From assembly GCF_018130145.1 (NCBI RefSeq), contig NZ_JAFCMB010000004.1, forward strand, positions 248,001 through 312,000: a stretch of 64,000 nucleotides of DNA, written 5' to 3'. Of the stretch, positions 9,232-17,744 are shown piece by piece. The notes below the pieces were generated by a model, which saw nothing but the letters and a program-made list of their open reading frames with translations, had not been told where the DNA came from and ran no database searches. The stretch comes from Bradyrhizobium sp. AUGA SZCCT0176 (GTDB taxonomy: Bacteria > Pseudomonadota > Alphaproteobacteria > Rhizobiales > Xanthobacteraceae). How positions within the stretch are numbered: position 1 is the first letter of the stretch; each line of letters starts with the position of its first letter. Both the position numbers and the translations under genes were made by a program.

Positions 9232-10479
9232 ATGATGAGTGAAACAATCAAACGGCCCAAGCGCAAGAACCCGATCCTGAAGACGCGCGCGCCGACACTG
9301 CCGCCGGACCGCCGCAGCCGCATTGCGCTCGGCCTCGTTCGCGGCGCAGCACTTGGTAACCTCGAACTGCAATGCTGCGCGGCCTGCGGCGCCGTGCAAT
9401 ATCCGCCGCGCGAGGCCTGCGTTCGCTGTCTGTCGGCCGAACTCGAATGGACCGTGATGAGCGGACGGGGCGAACTCGTCAGTGAGACCACGTTGCATCA
9501 TTCCCAGGAACTGTTCTTTCGCGAGCGCATGCCCTGGCGACTTGGACTGGTCCGCCTGGCCGAAGGCGTCAGCCTCGTCGTCCACCTCGACGCGCGCTGT
9601 GGCCCGGCGCCGTCTCCGGTCATAGTGGAGGCGGTGCTCGACCGCGCCGGCCAGGCCGCACTCGTCGCCAAGCCGGATGGTGGCAATACCGCCCTCGCCG
9701 ACGAGCCGAAGCTGCGCAATTTCACGTCGGATCCGAGATTCCGCAAAGTGCTGGTCACCGACGCCAAATCGGCGGTCGGCCAGGCTGTCGTGAAAGCGGT
9801 GCTGGAGGCCGGCGCCGATCTCGTCTGGGCCGGCCATTGCGAACCCTGGAAGAACCCGCCAGGCTGGCCGGCGATCGCCGAGCTACCCAAGGTGACGCTG
9901 GTCCCGCTCGATGTCACCGACACCAAGTCGGTCAATGAGCTTGCCGCCGAACTCGGCTTCAAGGTCGACATCGTGATCAACACATCAGAACATCATCGCA
10001 CATTTGGCATTTTCGGCCGTGCCGGCGTCGAAACCGCGCGGGCGGAGATGGAGACCAATTGCTTCGGCCTGTTGCGGCTGGCCCAGGCGTTCGGTCCGGT
10101 GATGCAGTCGCGTGGCGCCGATGGCGAAACAAGCGCGGTGGCCTGGGTCAATCTGCTGTCGATCTATGCGCTGTCCAATTTTCCGCAGCACGCGACCTAT
10201 TCGGCGTCGATGGCCGCGGCCCTTTCGGTCGCGCAGGCGCTTCGCGCCGAAATGCGCGTCGCCGGCATCAGGGTCATCAACATCTTTCCGGGACCGATCG
10301 ACGACGAATGGAATCAGCTGCTGCTGCCGCCGAAATTGGCGCCATCGGCGGTCGCCCGTGCCATCGTCGGCGCGCTCAAAGGATCGGTCGAGGACGTCTA
10401 TCCCGGCGATATCGCGCAGGACTGGCTCGCCCGTTTCCGCGACAATCCCAAGGCACTGGAACGGGAGCTTGGCCGATGA
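9232..10479 (+). CDS. DUF35 (zinc ribbon-OB fold) protein fused to a degenerate short-chain dehydrogenase domain
   Basis: The N-terminal 150 residues are a DUF35 module: a rubredoxin-like zinc ribbon (CCAACG...CVRC) followed by an OB-fold. These normally partner thiolase-fold enzymes. Residues about 165-415 are an SDR domain, but its dinucleotide motif reads TDAKSAVGQ rather than TGxxxGxG. The catalytic YxxxK reads YSASM, so the lysine is methionine. The SDR half is probably structural, or has lost redox activity. The gene directly follows the cysteine-less thiolase, as expected for a two-protein complex. The start could be either ATG at 9232 or 9235. The downstream gene overlaps it by four bases. 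Confidence 0.82.
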   Translation: MMSETIKRPKRKNPILKTRAPTLPPDRRSRIALGLVRGAALGNLELQCCAACGAVQYPPREACVRCLSAELEWTVMSGRGELVSETTLHHSQELFFRERMPWRLGLVRLAEGVSLVVHLDARCGPAPSPVIVEAVLDRAGQAALVAKPDGGNTALADEPKLRNFTSDPRFRKVLVTDAKSAVGQAVVKAVLEAGADLVWAGHCEPWKNPPGWPAIAELPKVTLVPLDVTDTKSVNELAAELGFKVDIVINTSEHHRTFGIFGRAGVETARAEMETNCFGLLRLAQAFGPVMQSRGADGETSAVAWVNLLSIYALSNFPQHATYSASMAAALSVAQALRAEMRVAGIRVINIFPGPIDDEWNQLLLPPKLAPSAVARAIVGALKGSVEDVYPGDIAQDWLARFRDNPKALERELGR

Positions 10480-11303
10480 AACCGCACGATCCAGCGCCCG
10501 GCCCTGAAATCCTGGCGGGCTTCACCGCAGCGCTCGCGACCGGCGCGATCCGCATCATCGATCTGACGCAGACGTTGGGTCCGGATTTTCCGAGCATCGT
10601 GATGCCGCCGGAAATAGGCCAGAGCCGCGCCTTCCGCATGGAAGAGATTTCGCGTTACGACGAACGCGGCGGCGCCTGGTACTGGAACAATTTGTCCTTT
10701 GGCGAACATACCGGCACGCATTTCGACGCCCCGATCCACTGGGTCTCGGGCCGCGACCTTCCCAACAGCTCCACCGATACGATCCCGGTTGCCGATTTCA
10801 TCGCGCCCGCCGTGGTCATCGACTGCTCGAAGGAATCCGCACAGGATGCCGACTTCCTGCTGACGCCGGATTTCATCAAGGCCTGGGAAGCCGTGCACGG
10901 CAAAATCCCGCCGCGATGCTGGGTGCTGATGCGCACCGACTGGTCGAAGAAGACCGATCCGGCGGCCTATCAGAATTTCGACGACGTCGGGCAGCACACA
11001 CCCGGTCCCGATCCTGACGCCGTGCGTTTCCTGCTCAATGAGCGCGACGTGCTCGGCTTCGGCACCGAAACCATCGGCACCGATGCGGGCCAGGCGGCGC
11101 ATTTCCTGCCTCCCTATCCGTGCCACTACTACATGCACGGTGCCGGACGCTATGGCCTGCAATGCCTGACCAATCTCGACCTGCTGCCACCGACCGGCAG
11201 CTCGCTGATCGCGCCGCCGCTGAAGATCCAACAGGGCAGCGGCAGCCCATTGCGCGTGCTGGCGCTGGTGCCTTCAAATCATGCGGGAGCGCCCCGCTCG
11301 TGA
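10476..11303 (+). CDS. Cyclase-family metal-dependent hydrolase, candidate isatin hydrolase
   Basis: The 275-residue protein belongs to the cyclase/kynurenine formamidase superfamily. The metal-binding signature HTGTHFDAPIHW is at about residues 77-88, and the family's NLDLLPPTGSSLIAPPLK C-terminal segment is present. Isatin hydrolase, which opens isatin to isatinate with Mn2+, is a member of this superfamily, as is N-formylkynurenine formamidase. The neighbouring dioxygenase, ligase and IorAB genes favour an isatin-hydrolase role in indole-acetate breakdown. The upstream kyn genes leave formamidase possible. ATG 10476 and the GTGA at the 3' end overlap both neighbours, so it is inside a coupled operon. 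Confidence 0.78.
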   Translation: MKPHDPAPGPEILAGFTAALATGAIRIIDLTQTLGPDFPSIVMPPEIGQSRAFRMEEISRYDERGGAWYWNNLSFGEHTGTHFDAPIHWVSGRDLPNSSTDTIPVADFIAPAVVIDCSKESAQDADFLLTPDFIKAWEAVHGKIPPRCWVLMRTDWSKKTDPAAYQNFDDVGQHTPGPDPDAVRFLLNERDVLGFGTETIGTDAGQAAHFLPPYPCHYYMHGAGRYGLQCLTNLDLLPPTGSSLIAPPLKIQQGSGSPLRVLALVPSNHAGAPRS

Positions 11304-12910
11304 GCCTCCATGCGCCCGGCATGATTCCGCTGCCGCCGGAAGACCGGACGCTGCCGCGCATGCTCGAGATTCAGGCCGGAAGCCACGGCGACCGGACCTT
11401 GGTCTCGTGCGCAACTGATTCATGGACGTTCCGCGAGGCGCGCGACATCGCGGCCGGCCGTGCCGCGACGTTGCGCGCTGCCGGCGTTTCGGCCGGCGAC
11501 CGGGTCGCGATCCTCTGCTCCAATCGCCTCGAAATGCTGGAGATCGTTTTGGGGTGTGGCTGGATCGGCGCCATCGCTGTCCCGATCAACACCGCCGCGA
11601 TGGGACCGCAGATCGGTTACTACCTGTCGAATAGCGGTGCACGGCTGTTCGCGATCGAGGCGCAATTCGTCGAACGCCTGGCCCATGTCCCCGAAGGCAT
11701 GGCCTCACTTGGTTCGATCTGGGTGATCGGCGCCGATGCCCCGCCCAAGGGTGCAGCGCCGTTGATGGAAGCCATGCCGCCACGCGCAGCCCCGATTTCG
11801 GCAGCGCCCGTCAGCCCCGGCGACACGCTCGCGATCATCTATACCAGCGGCACCACCGGTCCATCCAAGGGCGTGATGTGCCCGCATGCACAATATTATT
11901 GGTGGGGCATCCACTCCGGCCGCATTTTTGGCCTGACGGCAGACGACGTGCTTTGCACGACCCTGCCGCTGTTCCATATCAATGCCCTCAATACTTTCGC
12001 GCAGGCGCTTCTCAGCGGCGCGCACATGGTCCTCGAACCGCGTTTCTCGGCCTCCGGTTTCTGGCCGGCCATGATCCGCAACGAAGCAACGGTGATCTAT
12101 CTGCTCGGCGCCATGGTGCCGATCCTGCTGGCGGGTGAACCGCGAGCGGACGAACGCGGGCACAAAGTCCGCACCGCGCTCGGACCAGGGGTTCCGGCTA
12201 ATCTCGGCGCGACATTCGCTGCGCGCACTGGCGTTACGCTGCTCGAAGGTTACGGCTCGACCGAAACCAATTTCGTCATCGGCGCATCGCCGGAAACGCA
12301 GAAGCCGGGAACCATGGGCCGTATCATCGATGGTTTTCAGGCCCGCGTCGTCGATATCAGCGACGTTGAATTGCCGGATGGCGAGGCCGGTGAGCTGGTG
12401 CTGCGCGCCGACGAGCCGTTTGCGTTCGCGAGCGGCTATTTCGGCATGGCCGAGAAGACCGTGGAAGCCTGGCGGAATCTCTGGTTCCATACCGGCGATC
12501 GGGTTATCCGTGACGAGAACGGCTATTTCCGCTTCGTGGACCGGCTCAAGGACGCGATCCGCCGCCGCGGCGAGAACATCTCGTCCTATGAGGTCGAGCA
12601 GGTGCTGCTGGCTCACCCTGACATCGAGATGACGGCCGTCTTTCCCGTGCGCTCGGAACTTGCCGAGGATGAAGTGATGGCCGCGATCGTGGTGCGGCCG
12701 GGAGCGGCGATCCCGCCCGTCGAACTGATGCAATTCTGCGCCCTGCGTCTGCCCTATTTCGCGGTTCCTCGCTTCATCGATTTTGTCGCGGACCTGCCAC
12801 GGACGGAGAACGGCAAAATCCGGAAATACGAGTTGCGCGAGCGCGGCGTGACCGCGTCGACCTGGGATCGCGAAGCGGCCGGCTACCGGCTGAAGCGGGG
12901 TGCCGTGTAA
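11300..12910 (+). CDS. Acyl-CoA synthetase (AMP-forming), first of two in the cluster
   Basis: This is an ANL-superfamily ligase of 536 residues. It forms an acyl-CoA from a carboxylic acid, ATP and CoA. Visible motifs are the P-loop YTSGTTGPSKG, the EGYGSTE adenylate-binding segment, the FHTGD motif, the RRRGENIS hinge and the catalytic lysine segment RTENGKIRKYEL. GTG 11300 overlaps the cyclase stop by four bases. The frame is open further upstream, but that part lies inside the previous gene. A role in activating the oxidised indole acid, or anthranilate, is inferred from context. The specific substrate cannot be read from the sequence. Confidence 0.87.
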   Translation: MSLHAPGMIPLPPEDRTLPRMLEIQAGSHGDRTLVSCATDSWTFREARDIAAGRAATLRAAGVSAGDRVAILCSNRLEMLEIVLGCGWIGAIAVPINTAAMGPQIGYYLSNSGARLFAIEAQFVERLAHVPEGMASLGSIWVIGADAPPKGAAPLMEAMPPRAAPISAAPVSPGDTLAIIYTSGTTGPSKGVMCPHAQYYWWGIHSGRIFGLTADDVLCTTLPLFHINALNTFAQALLSGAHMVLEPRFSASGFWPAMIRNEATVIYLLGAMVPILLAGEPRADERGHKVRTALGPGVPANLGATFAARTGVTLLEGYGSTETNFVIGASPETQKPGTMGRIIDGFQARVVDISDVELPDGEAGELVLRADEPFAFASGYFGMAEKTVEAWRNLWFHTGDRVIRDENGYFRFVDRLKDAIRRRGENISSYEVEQVLLAHPDIEMTAVFPVRSELAEDEVMAAIVVRPGAAIPPVELMQFCALRLPYFAVPRFIDFVADLPRTENGKIRKYELRERGVTASTWDREAAGYRLKRGAV

Positions 12911-12921
12911 TGGATAATTAT

Positions 12922-12950
12922 TTGACACTTAAAATATGTCGGCTTAGCAT
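12922..12950 (+). promoter_or_regulatory. Candidate internal promoter before the iorA-like gene
   Basis: TTGACA (12922-12927) is separated by 17 bases from TAGCAT (12945-12950), about 93 bases before the next start. The -35 overlaps an inverted repeat GACA-N9-TGTC (12924-12940), so a regulator could bind here. The 132-base gap is the largest inside the 13-gene run and contains no gene. Confidence 0.45.
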
Positions 12951-13042
12951 TTTTACCGATCCGACACCGGGCCGTCATTGGCGACGACCCCAGTCGAGAT
13001 GGCACGGCTCGCCGCCATCGCCCAAGCCGAAGGAAATGCGTC

Positions 13043-15193
13043 ATGGCTGAACGCTCTTTCGCCCGAGAGGTCCAGGACCTCAAACTAGGCAACGGGGATG
13101 TCTTCCATGGCGAGGGGATTCTGGCCATCACCAAGGCGCTGCTGCAGTCCGGCGTCGGCTATGTCGGCGGCTATCAGGGCGCGCCGATCTCGCATCTGAT
13201 GGACGTGCTGGCGGATGCGCAGGACATTCTCGGCGATCTCGGCGTGCACTTCGAAACGTCGGCGTCCGAGGCGGCCGCAGCCGCGATGCTTTCCGCATCC
13301 GTGATGTATCCGATCCGCGGCGCCGTCACCTGGAAATCGACCGCCGGCACCAACGTCGCCTCCGATGCGCTGGCTAATCTCGCCTCCGGCGGCGTCACCG
13401 GCGGCGCGTTGATCGTGCTCGGCGAAGATTATGGGGAAGGCTCCTCCATCATGCAGGAGCGCAGCCACGCCTTTGCGATGAAATCCCAGATCTGGCTGCT
13501 CGATCCCCGCCCCAACCTCGAATCCATCGTGAAAGCGGTGGAGGACGGATTTGAGCTGTCGGAGGCGACCAATACGCCCGTGATGCTCGAAGTGCGCATC
13601 CGTTCCTGCCACGTCCATGGCCGCTTTGTCGCCAAGGACAACAAGCGCCCCGAATTCACGCTGGCCCAGGCGCTGGAAAATCCGCGGCGGGATACCAACC
13701 GCATCGTGCTGCCGCCGGCCGCCTACCAGCACGAGAAGGAAAAGATCGAACAGCGCTGGCCGGCCGCAATCGCCTTCATCAAGGCGCGCAAGCTCAACGA
13801 GGTATTCGAAGGCGATATCGACGACGTAGGTATTATCCTGCAAGGCGGCATGTACAATGGCGTGATCCGCGCGCTGCAGGGCCTTGGCCTGGCGGACGTC
13901 TGGGGCAACACCCGCATTCCGCTCTACGTGATGAACGTGACCTACCCCTTGATCGACGATGAGCTGATCGACTTCTGCCAATCGAAGCGCGCGGTGCTGA
14001 TGGTTGAGGAAGGCCAGCCTGATTACATCGAACAGGCCCTGCACAAGGTGCTGCGAAAGGCTGATGTCTCTACGAAGATCTACGGCAAGGGCGAGTTGCC
14101 GATCGGCGGCGAATATACCGCAGCCGTGATGGCGGCGGGGCTTCGCAACTTCCTCACCGCTGCCGCGCCCGGCGCGCTGCCGGATCGGATCCGCGCCCCG
14201 AACGACCCATCGATGTCAGCGCACGACAAGGTCAAGGCCTTGGCCGAAGTGGTGCCGGCGCGTCCCGCCGGCTTCTGCACCGGCTGCCCGGAGCGGCCGA
14301 TCTTCGCCGCGATGAAGCTCGTGGAAAAGGACCTCGGGCCGCATCATGTCGCGGCCGATATCGGCTGCCATTTGTTCTCGATCCTGCCGCCGTTCAACAT
14401 CGGGGCGACGACGATGGGCTATGGCCTCGGCCCGGCCTCGGCGTCCGCGTTTAACGTGAAGGCAGACAAGCGTTCGATCGCTATCATGGGCGACGGCGGC
14501 TTCTGGCACAACGGCCTGACCAGCGGCATCGGCAATGCGGTCTACAACCAGCATGACGGCGTCATCCTGGTTGTAGACAATCATTATTCCGCGGCCACCG
14601 GCGGCCAGGACATCCTGTCGTCCCGCGCCGACAATAAATCGCGCTCGACCAACCACCCGATCACCGAGGCCGTCAAAGGCATCGGCGCCAAATGGGTCCG
14701 CCAGATCGACCGCACCTACGACGTCGCCAAGATGCGCGACACGCTGAAGGAAGCGCTCACAAGCACCGACAAGGGACCGAAGATCATCGTCGCCTCGTCC
14801 GAATGCATGCTGAACAAGCAGCGCCGGATCAAGCCGCTGTTCAACAAGGCCGTGAAGGGTGGCGAGCGCGTCGTGCGCGAGCGCTTCGGTGTCGATGAGG
14901 ACGTCTGCACCGGCGACCATGCCTGCATCCGGCTGTCCGGCTGCCCCTCGCTTTCGGTGAAGCACACCGACGATCCCCTGAAGGACGATCCGGTGGCGGC
15001 GATCGACAACAGCTGCGTCGGCTGTGGCAATTGCGGTGAGGTGGCGGAGGCCGCCGTACTGTGCCCGTCATTCTACCGCGCGGATATCATCCACAACCCG
15101 ACCGGATTCGATCAGTTCATGGCGAAACTGCGCGGCGGCATTATCGGTTTCCTGCAGCGACGCCGCGACCGGCGCCGTCTCGCTCTGGTTTGA
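13043..15193 (+). CDS. Indolepyruvate ferredoxin oxidoreductase alpha subunit-like (IorA)
   Basis: This is a 716-residue 2-oxoacid:ferredoxin oxidoreductase large subunit. It has an N-terminal pyrimidine-binding region (GYQGAPISHLMD, residues 42-55), a TPP-binding motif around GDGGFWHNGLTSG (about residue 483) and a C-terminal ferredoxin domain. That domain has one regular CVGCGNC cluster and one irregular cysteine set (CTGDHACIRLSGCP). The family decarboxylates arylpyruvates to aryl-acyl-CoA and reduces ferredoxin. In this context isatinate (2-aminophenylglyoxylate), also an alpha-oxo acid, is a plausible substrate giving anthraniloyl-CoA. This is an inference. It is paired with the IorB-like gene 12 bases downstream. 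Confidence 0.88.
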   Translation: MAERSFAREVQDLKLGNGDVFHGEGILAITKALLQSGVGYVGGYQGAPISHLMDVLADAQDILGDLGVHFETSASEAAAAAMLSASVMYPIRGAVTWKSTAGTNVASDALANLASGGVTGGALIVLGEDYGEGSSIMQERSHAFAMKSQIWLLDPRPNLESIVKAVEDGFELSEATNTPVMLEVRIRSCHVHGRFVAKDNKRPEFTLAQALENPRRDTNRIVLPPAAYQHEKEKIEQRWPAAIAFIKARKLNEVFEGDIDDVGIILQGGMYNGVIRALQGLGLADVWGNTRIPLYVMNVTYPLIDDELIDFCQSKRAVLMVEEGQPDYIEQALHKVLRKADVSTKIYGKGELPIGGEYTAAVMAAGLRNFLTAAAPGALPDRIRAPNDPSMSAHDKVKALAEVVPARPAGFCTGCPERPIFAAMKLVEKDLGPHHVAADIGCHLFSILPPFNIGATTMGYGLGPASASAFNVKADKRSIAIMGDGGFWHNGLTSGIGNAVYNQHDGVILVVDNHYSAATGGQDILSSRADNKSRSTNHPITEAVKGIGAKWVRQIDRTYDVAKMRDTLKEALTSTDKGPKIIVASSECMLNKQRRIKPLFNKAVKGGERVVRERFGVDEDVCTGDHACIRLSGCPSLSVKHTDDPLKDDPVAAIDNSCVGCGNCGEVAEAAVLCPSFYRADIIHNPTGFDQFMAKLRGGIIGFLQRRRDRRRLALV

Positions 15194-15205
15194 GGGCATG
15201 ACCGA

Positions 15206-16756
15206 ATGAACATCGTGCTGCAGCCCCCCGCCATCGATCTGACCCGACCGCTTTCGATCGCCGTGCTCGCGATGGGCGGCCAGGGCGGCGGCGTGCTGGT
15301 CGACTGGATCGTGGCACTGGCGGAAAGCCAGAACTGGATTGCGCAATCTACCTCGGTGCCCGGTGTCGCCCAGCGCACCGGCGCGACCATCTATTATGTC
15401 GAGATGATCCCTGCCCGCGCCGATGCCGCCTACCCGGTGCTGTCGCTGATGCCGGTCCCCGGCGAAGTCGATGTCGTGGTCGGCGCCGAACTGATGGAAG
15501 CCGGCCGCGCCATCCAGCGCGGCCTCGTCACGCCAGACAAGACCACGCTGATCGCCTCGTCGCATCGTTCCTTCGCGGTCCAGGAGAAGCTCGTGCCCGG
15601 CGACGGCATCAGCGATTCCAGCAAGGTATATGAGGCGGCAGAGGCCACCGCGAAACGTTTTGTCGCCTTCGACATGGCTGTGCTTGCCGACAGCACCGGC
15701 AGCGCCATCTCGGCGGTGTTGTTCGGTGCGCTCGCCGGCAGCGGCGCCCTGCCGTTTGGCCGCGAAGCTTATGAAGCGACCATCCGCGCCGCCGGCATCG
15801 GCATCGAACCGAGCCTGCGCGCGTTCGCGGCGGGTTTTGAGCGCACCCAGGCGGATGCCGCAACCGCGACGCCGCCCGCGCCGCCCAAGCCTGCTTCAGC
15901 CGGCAAGCTGTATCCGGCGCTCGCACCAATCGGCGACTCCGCCTTCGATGCACTCGTCACCGACGCAAGCACGACTTTCCCCACGTCCCTGCACGGCATC
16001 ATCGCCGCAGGCTTGCGCAAGGTCGTCGATTTTCAGGACGTCAGCTATGGCCGGGAATACCTCGATCTCGTCGCAGGCTTTATGCGCCTGGAACACGGCA
16101 GCGATCCCGCATTGACGCGAGCGGCGGCAAAACATGTCGCCGTGGCCATGGCCTATGACGACGTCATCCGCGTTGCCGACCTCAAGACGCGTGCAAGCCG
16201 TTTCGAACGCGTTCGCGGCGAGGTTCTCGCGAAACCCGATCAACTCGTCTACACCACCGAATTCATGCATCCGCGCATGGAAGAGGTCTTGGGCACGCTT
16301 CCCGCGGGCCTTGGCCTGTGGCTCGAAGGCAAGCCTGGCCTGTGCAAGAGGCTCGACCGCCTCGTCAATCGCGGGCGGCGCGTGCAGACCGGCACCGTGC
16401 GCTGGTTCCTGCCGCTGTATGTGCTGGGTGGCCTGAAGCGCTTTCGCCGCGGCACGTTGCGCCATCAGCGCGAGGTCGCCCATCGCGATGCCTGGCTCAA
16501 TCTTGCCCGCACGACCGCCGCAAAAGATTACGAGCTTGCCGTCGCCATTCTCGAGGCGCGTCGGCTGGTGAAGGGCTATTCCGACACCCACGCGCGCGGC
16601 GCCTCGAAATTCGACAGGGTGATCGCGGTTGCACCGCGTCTTGCCGGTCGCGCTGATGGTGGCCAATGGCTGCGCCGCCTTTGCAAGGCGGCACTCGCCG
16701 ATGAAGAGGGTAAGGCGCTCGACGGCGCGCTTGCCACGGTTGAAACATTTCTGTGA
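15206..16756 (+). CDS. Indolepyruvate oxidoreductase beta subunit-like (IorB) with C-terminal DUF6537-type extension
   Basis: A 516-residue protein whose first 190 residues are the gamma-type domain of 2-oxoacid oxidoreductases (LAMGGQGGGVLVDWI, STSVPGVAQRTGATIYY). Classical archaeal IorB is only this domain. The extra C-terminal 270 residues (PTSLHGIIAAGLRKVVDFQD through VKGYSDTHARG) match the long proteobacterial form. It partners the IorA-like subunit just upstream, and both are needed for CoA-dependent oxidative decarboxylation. The stop overlaps the following GTG by four bases. Confidence 0.87.
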   Translation: MNIVLQPPAIDLTRPLSIAVLAMGGQGGGVLVDWIVALAESQNWIAQSTSVPGVAQRTGATIYYVEMIPARADAAYPVLSLMPVPGEVDVVVGAELMEAGRAIQRGLVTPDKTTLIASSHRSFAVQEKLVPGDGISDSSKVYEAAEATAKRFVAFDMAVLADSTGSAISAVLFGALAGSGALPFGREAYEATIRAAGIGIEPSLRAFAAGFERTQADAATATPPAPPKPASAGKLYPALAPIGDSAFDALVTDASTTFPTSLHGIIAAGLRKVVDFQDVSYGREYLDLVAGFMRLEHGSDPALTRAAAKHVAVAMAYDDVIRVADLKTRASRFERVRGEVLAKPDQLVYTTEFMHPRMEEVLGTLPAGLGLWLEGKPGLCKRLDRLVNRGRRVQTGTVRWFLPLYVLGGLKRFRRGTLRHQREVAHRDAWLNLARTTAAKDYELAVAILEARRLVKGYSDTHARGASKFDRVIAVAPRLAGRADGGQWLRRLCKAALADEEGKALDGALATVETFL

Positions 16757-17727
16757 TTGATACGATGGACCAGTTCGACCTCACCGTGACCGATATCCAC
16801 GCGGAAACCACGTTGATCCGCGCGATCAAGCTCGCCCGTCCGCACGCCGAGCCGCTGCCCTCCTGGGAGGCCGGCGCGCATGTCAAAGTACGCCTGCCCG
16901 ATGGCAGCGAACGCTCCTACTCGCTGATCAACACCTCGCTCGATCCGGCAGCGACCACGCGCCCGCACGCCTACCGGCTCGGCGTGCGGCTGGAACAGCC
17001 GAGCCAGGGCGGCTCCCAATTCATGCATGCGCTCAAGGTCGGCGACGTTCTCTCGCTCGCCGCGCCACGGAATAACTTTCCGCTGGAGCCGGCGTCGAAA
17101 CCGATCGTGCTTCTTGCCGGCGGCATCGGGGTGACGCCGGTGCTCTCGATGGCAACGACGCTCACCGCCAGCAAGCACCCCTACCGCTTCATCTATGCCG
17201 GCCGCTCGCGCGACCAGCTCGCCTTTCTCAGCGAAAGCGAGGCGCTGTGCGGCGAGCATTTGACCGTCCACACCGACGACGCCAACGGCATCTTCGACGT
17301 GAAGGGCCTGATGACCTCACTCACCGGCGACGAACCGCTGTACGTCTGCGGACCCAAGCCGATGATCGATACGGCGATCCAGAGCGCCAAGGATCTCGGC
17401 TGGGCCGACGGTCGCTTGCGGTTCGAGATTTTTGCCACCGCCGCCCCCCTCGCCGGTGACCAGCCCTTCGAAGTAGTGCTGAACAATTCCGGCAAGACCT
17501 TCCTTATTCCGCCCGACAAGACCATTCTCGCCGTGCTGATCGAAGCGGGTGAAGATCCCATGCATGATTGCCAGCGCGGCGATTGCGGCATCTGCCAGGT
17601 CAGCGTGATCGAAGGCACGCCGGACCATCGCGACTATATCCTGACCGATACCGAAAAGGCCGATGGCAAGGTCATGCAAATCTGCGTCTCGCGGTCGAAA
17701 AGCCCGCGGCTCGTGCTCGATCTTTGA
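16753..17727 (+). CDS. PDR/VanB-type oxygenase reductase (flavin-NAD domain plus C-terminal 2Fe-2S)
   Basis: This 324-residue protein passes electrons from NAD(P)H to a Rieske oxygenase. The N-terminal FMN-binding barrel has RSYSLIN. The NAD domain follows (LLAGGIGVTPVLSM, YVCGPKPMID). The C-terminal plant-type ferredoxin has CQRGDCGIC plus a distal CVSRS cysteine. The domain order (reductase first, ferredoxin last) is that of phthalate dioxygenase reductase. It is encoded directly before the oxygenase subunits, so they form a two-component system. In described iad clusters a reductase of this type serves the indole-acetate oxygenase. ATG 16765 is an alternative start. Confidence 0.92.
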   Translation: MIDTMDQFDLTVTDIHAETTLIRAIKLARPHAEPLPSWEAGAHVKVRLPDGSERSYSLINTSLDPAATTRPHAYRLGVRLEQPSQGGSQFMHALKVGDVLSLAAPRNNFPLEPASKPIVLLAGGIGVTPVLSMATTLTASKHPYRFIYAGRSRDQLAFLSESEALCGEHLTVHTDDANGIFDVKGLMTSLTGDEPLYVCGPKPMIDTAIQSAKDLGWADGRLRFEIFATAAPLAGDQPFEVVLNNSGKTFLIPPDKTILAVLIEAGEDPMHDCQRGDCGICQVSVIEGTPDHRDYILTDTEKADGKVMQICVSRSKSPRLVLDL

Positions 17728-17744
17728 TTCCTGAGGAGGTGTTG

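Noticed and set aside
10476..11303. Kynurenine formamidase (kynB) to complete the kyn set
   Set aside because: Same superfamily, but the gene sits inside the oxygenase/IorAB run about 9 kb from kynU/kynA and is translationally coupled there. Kept as an alternative only.
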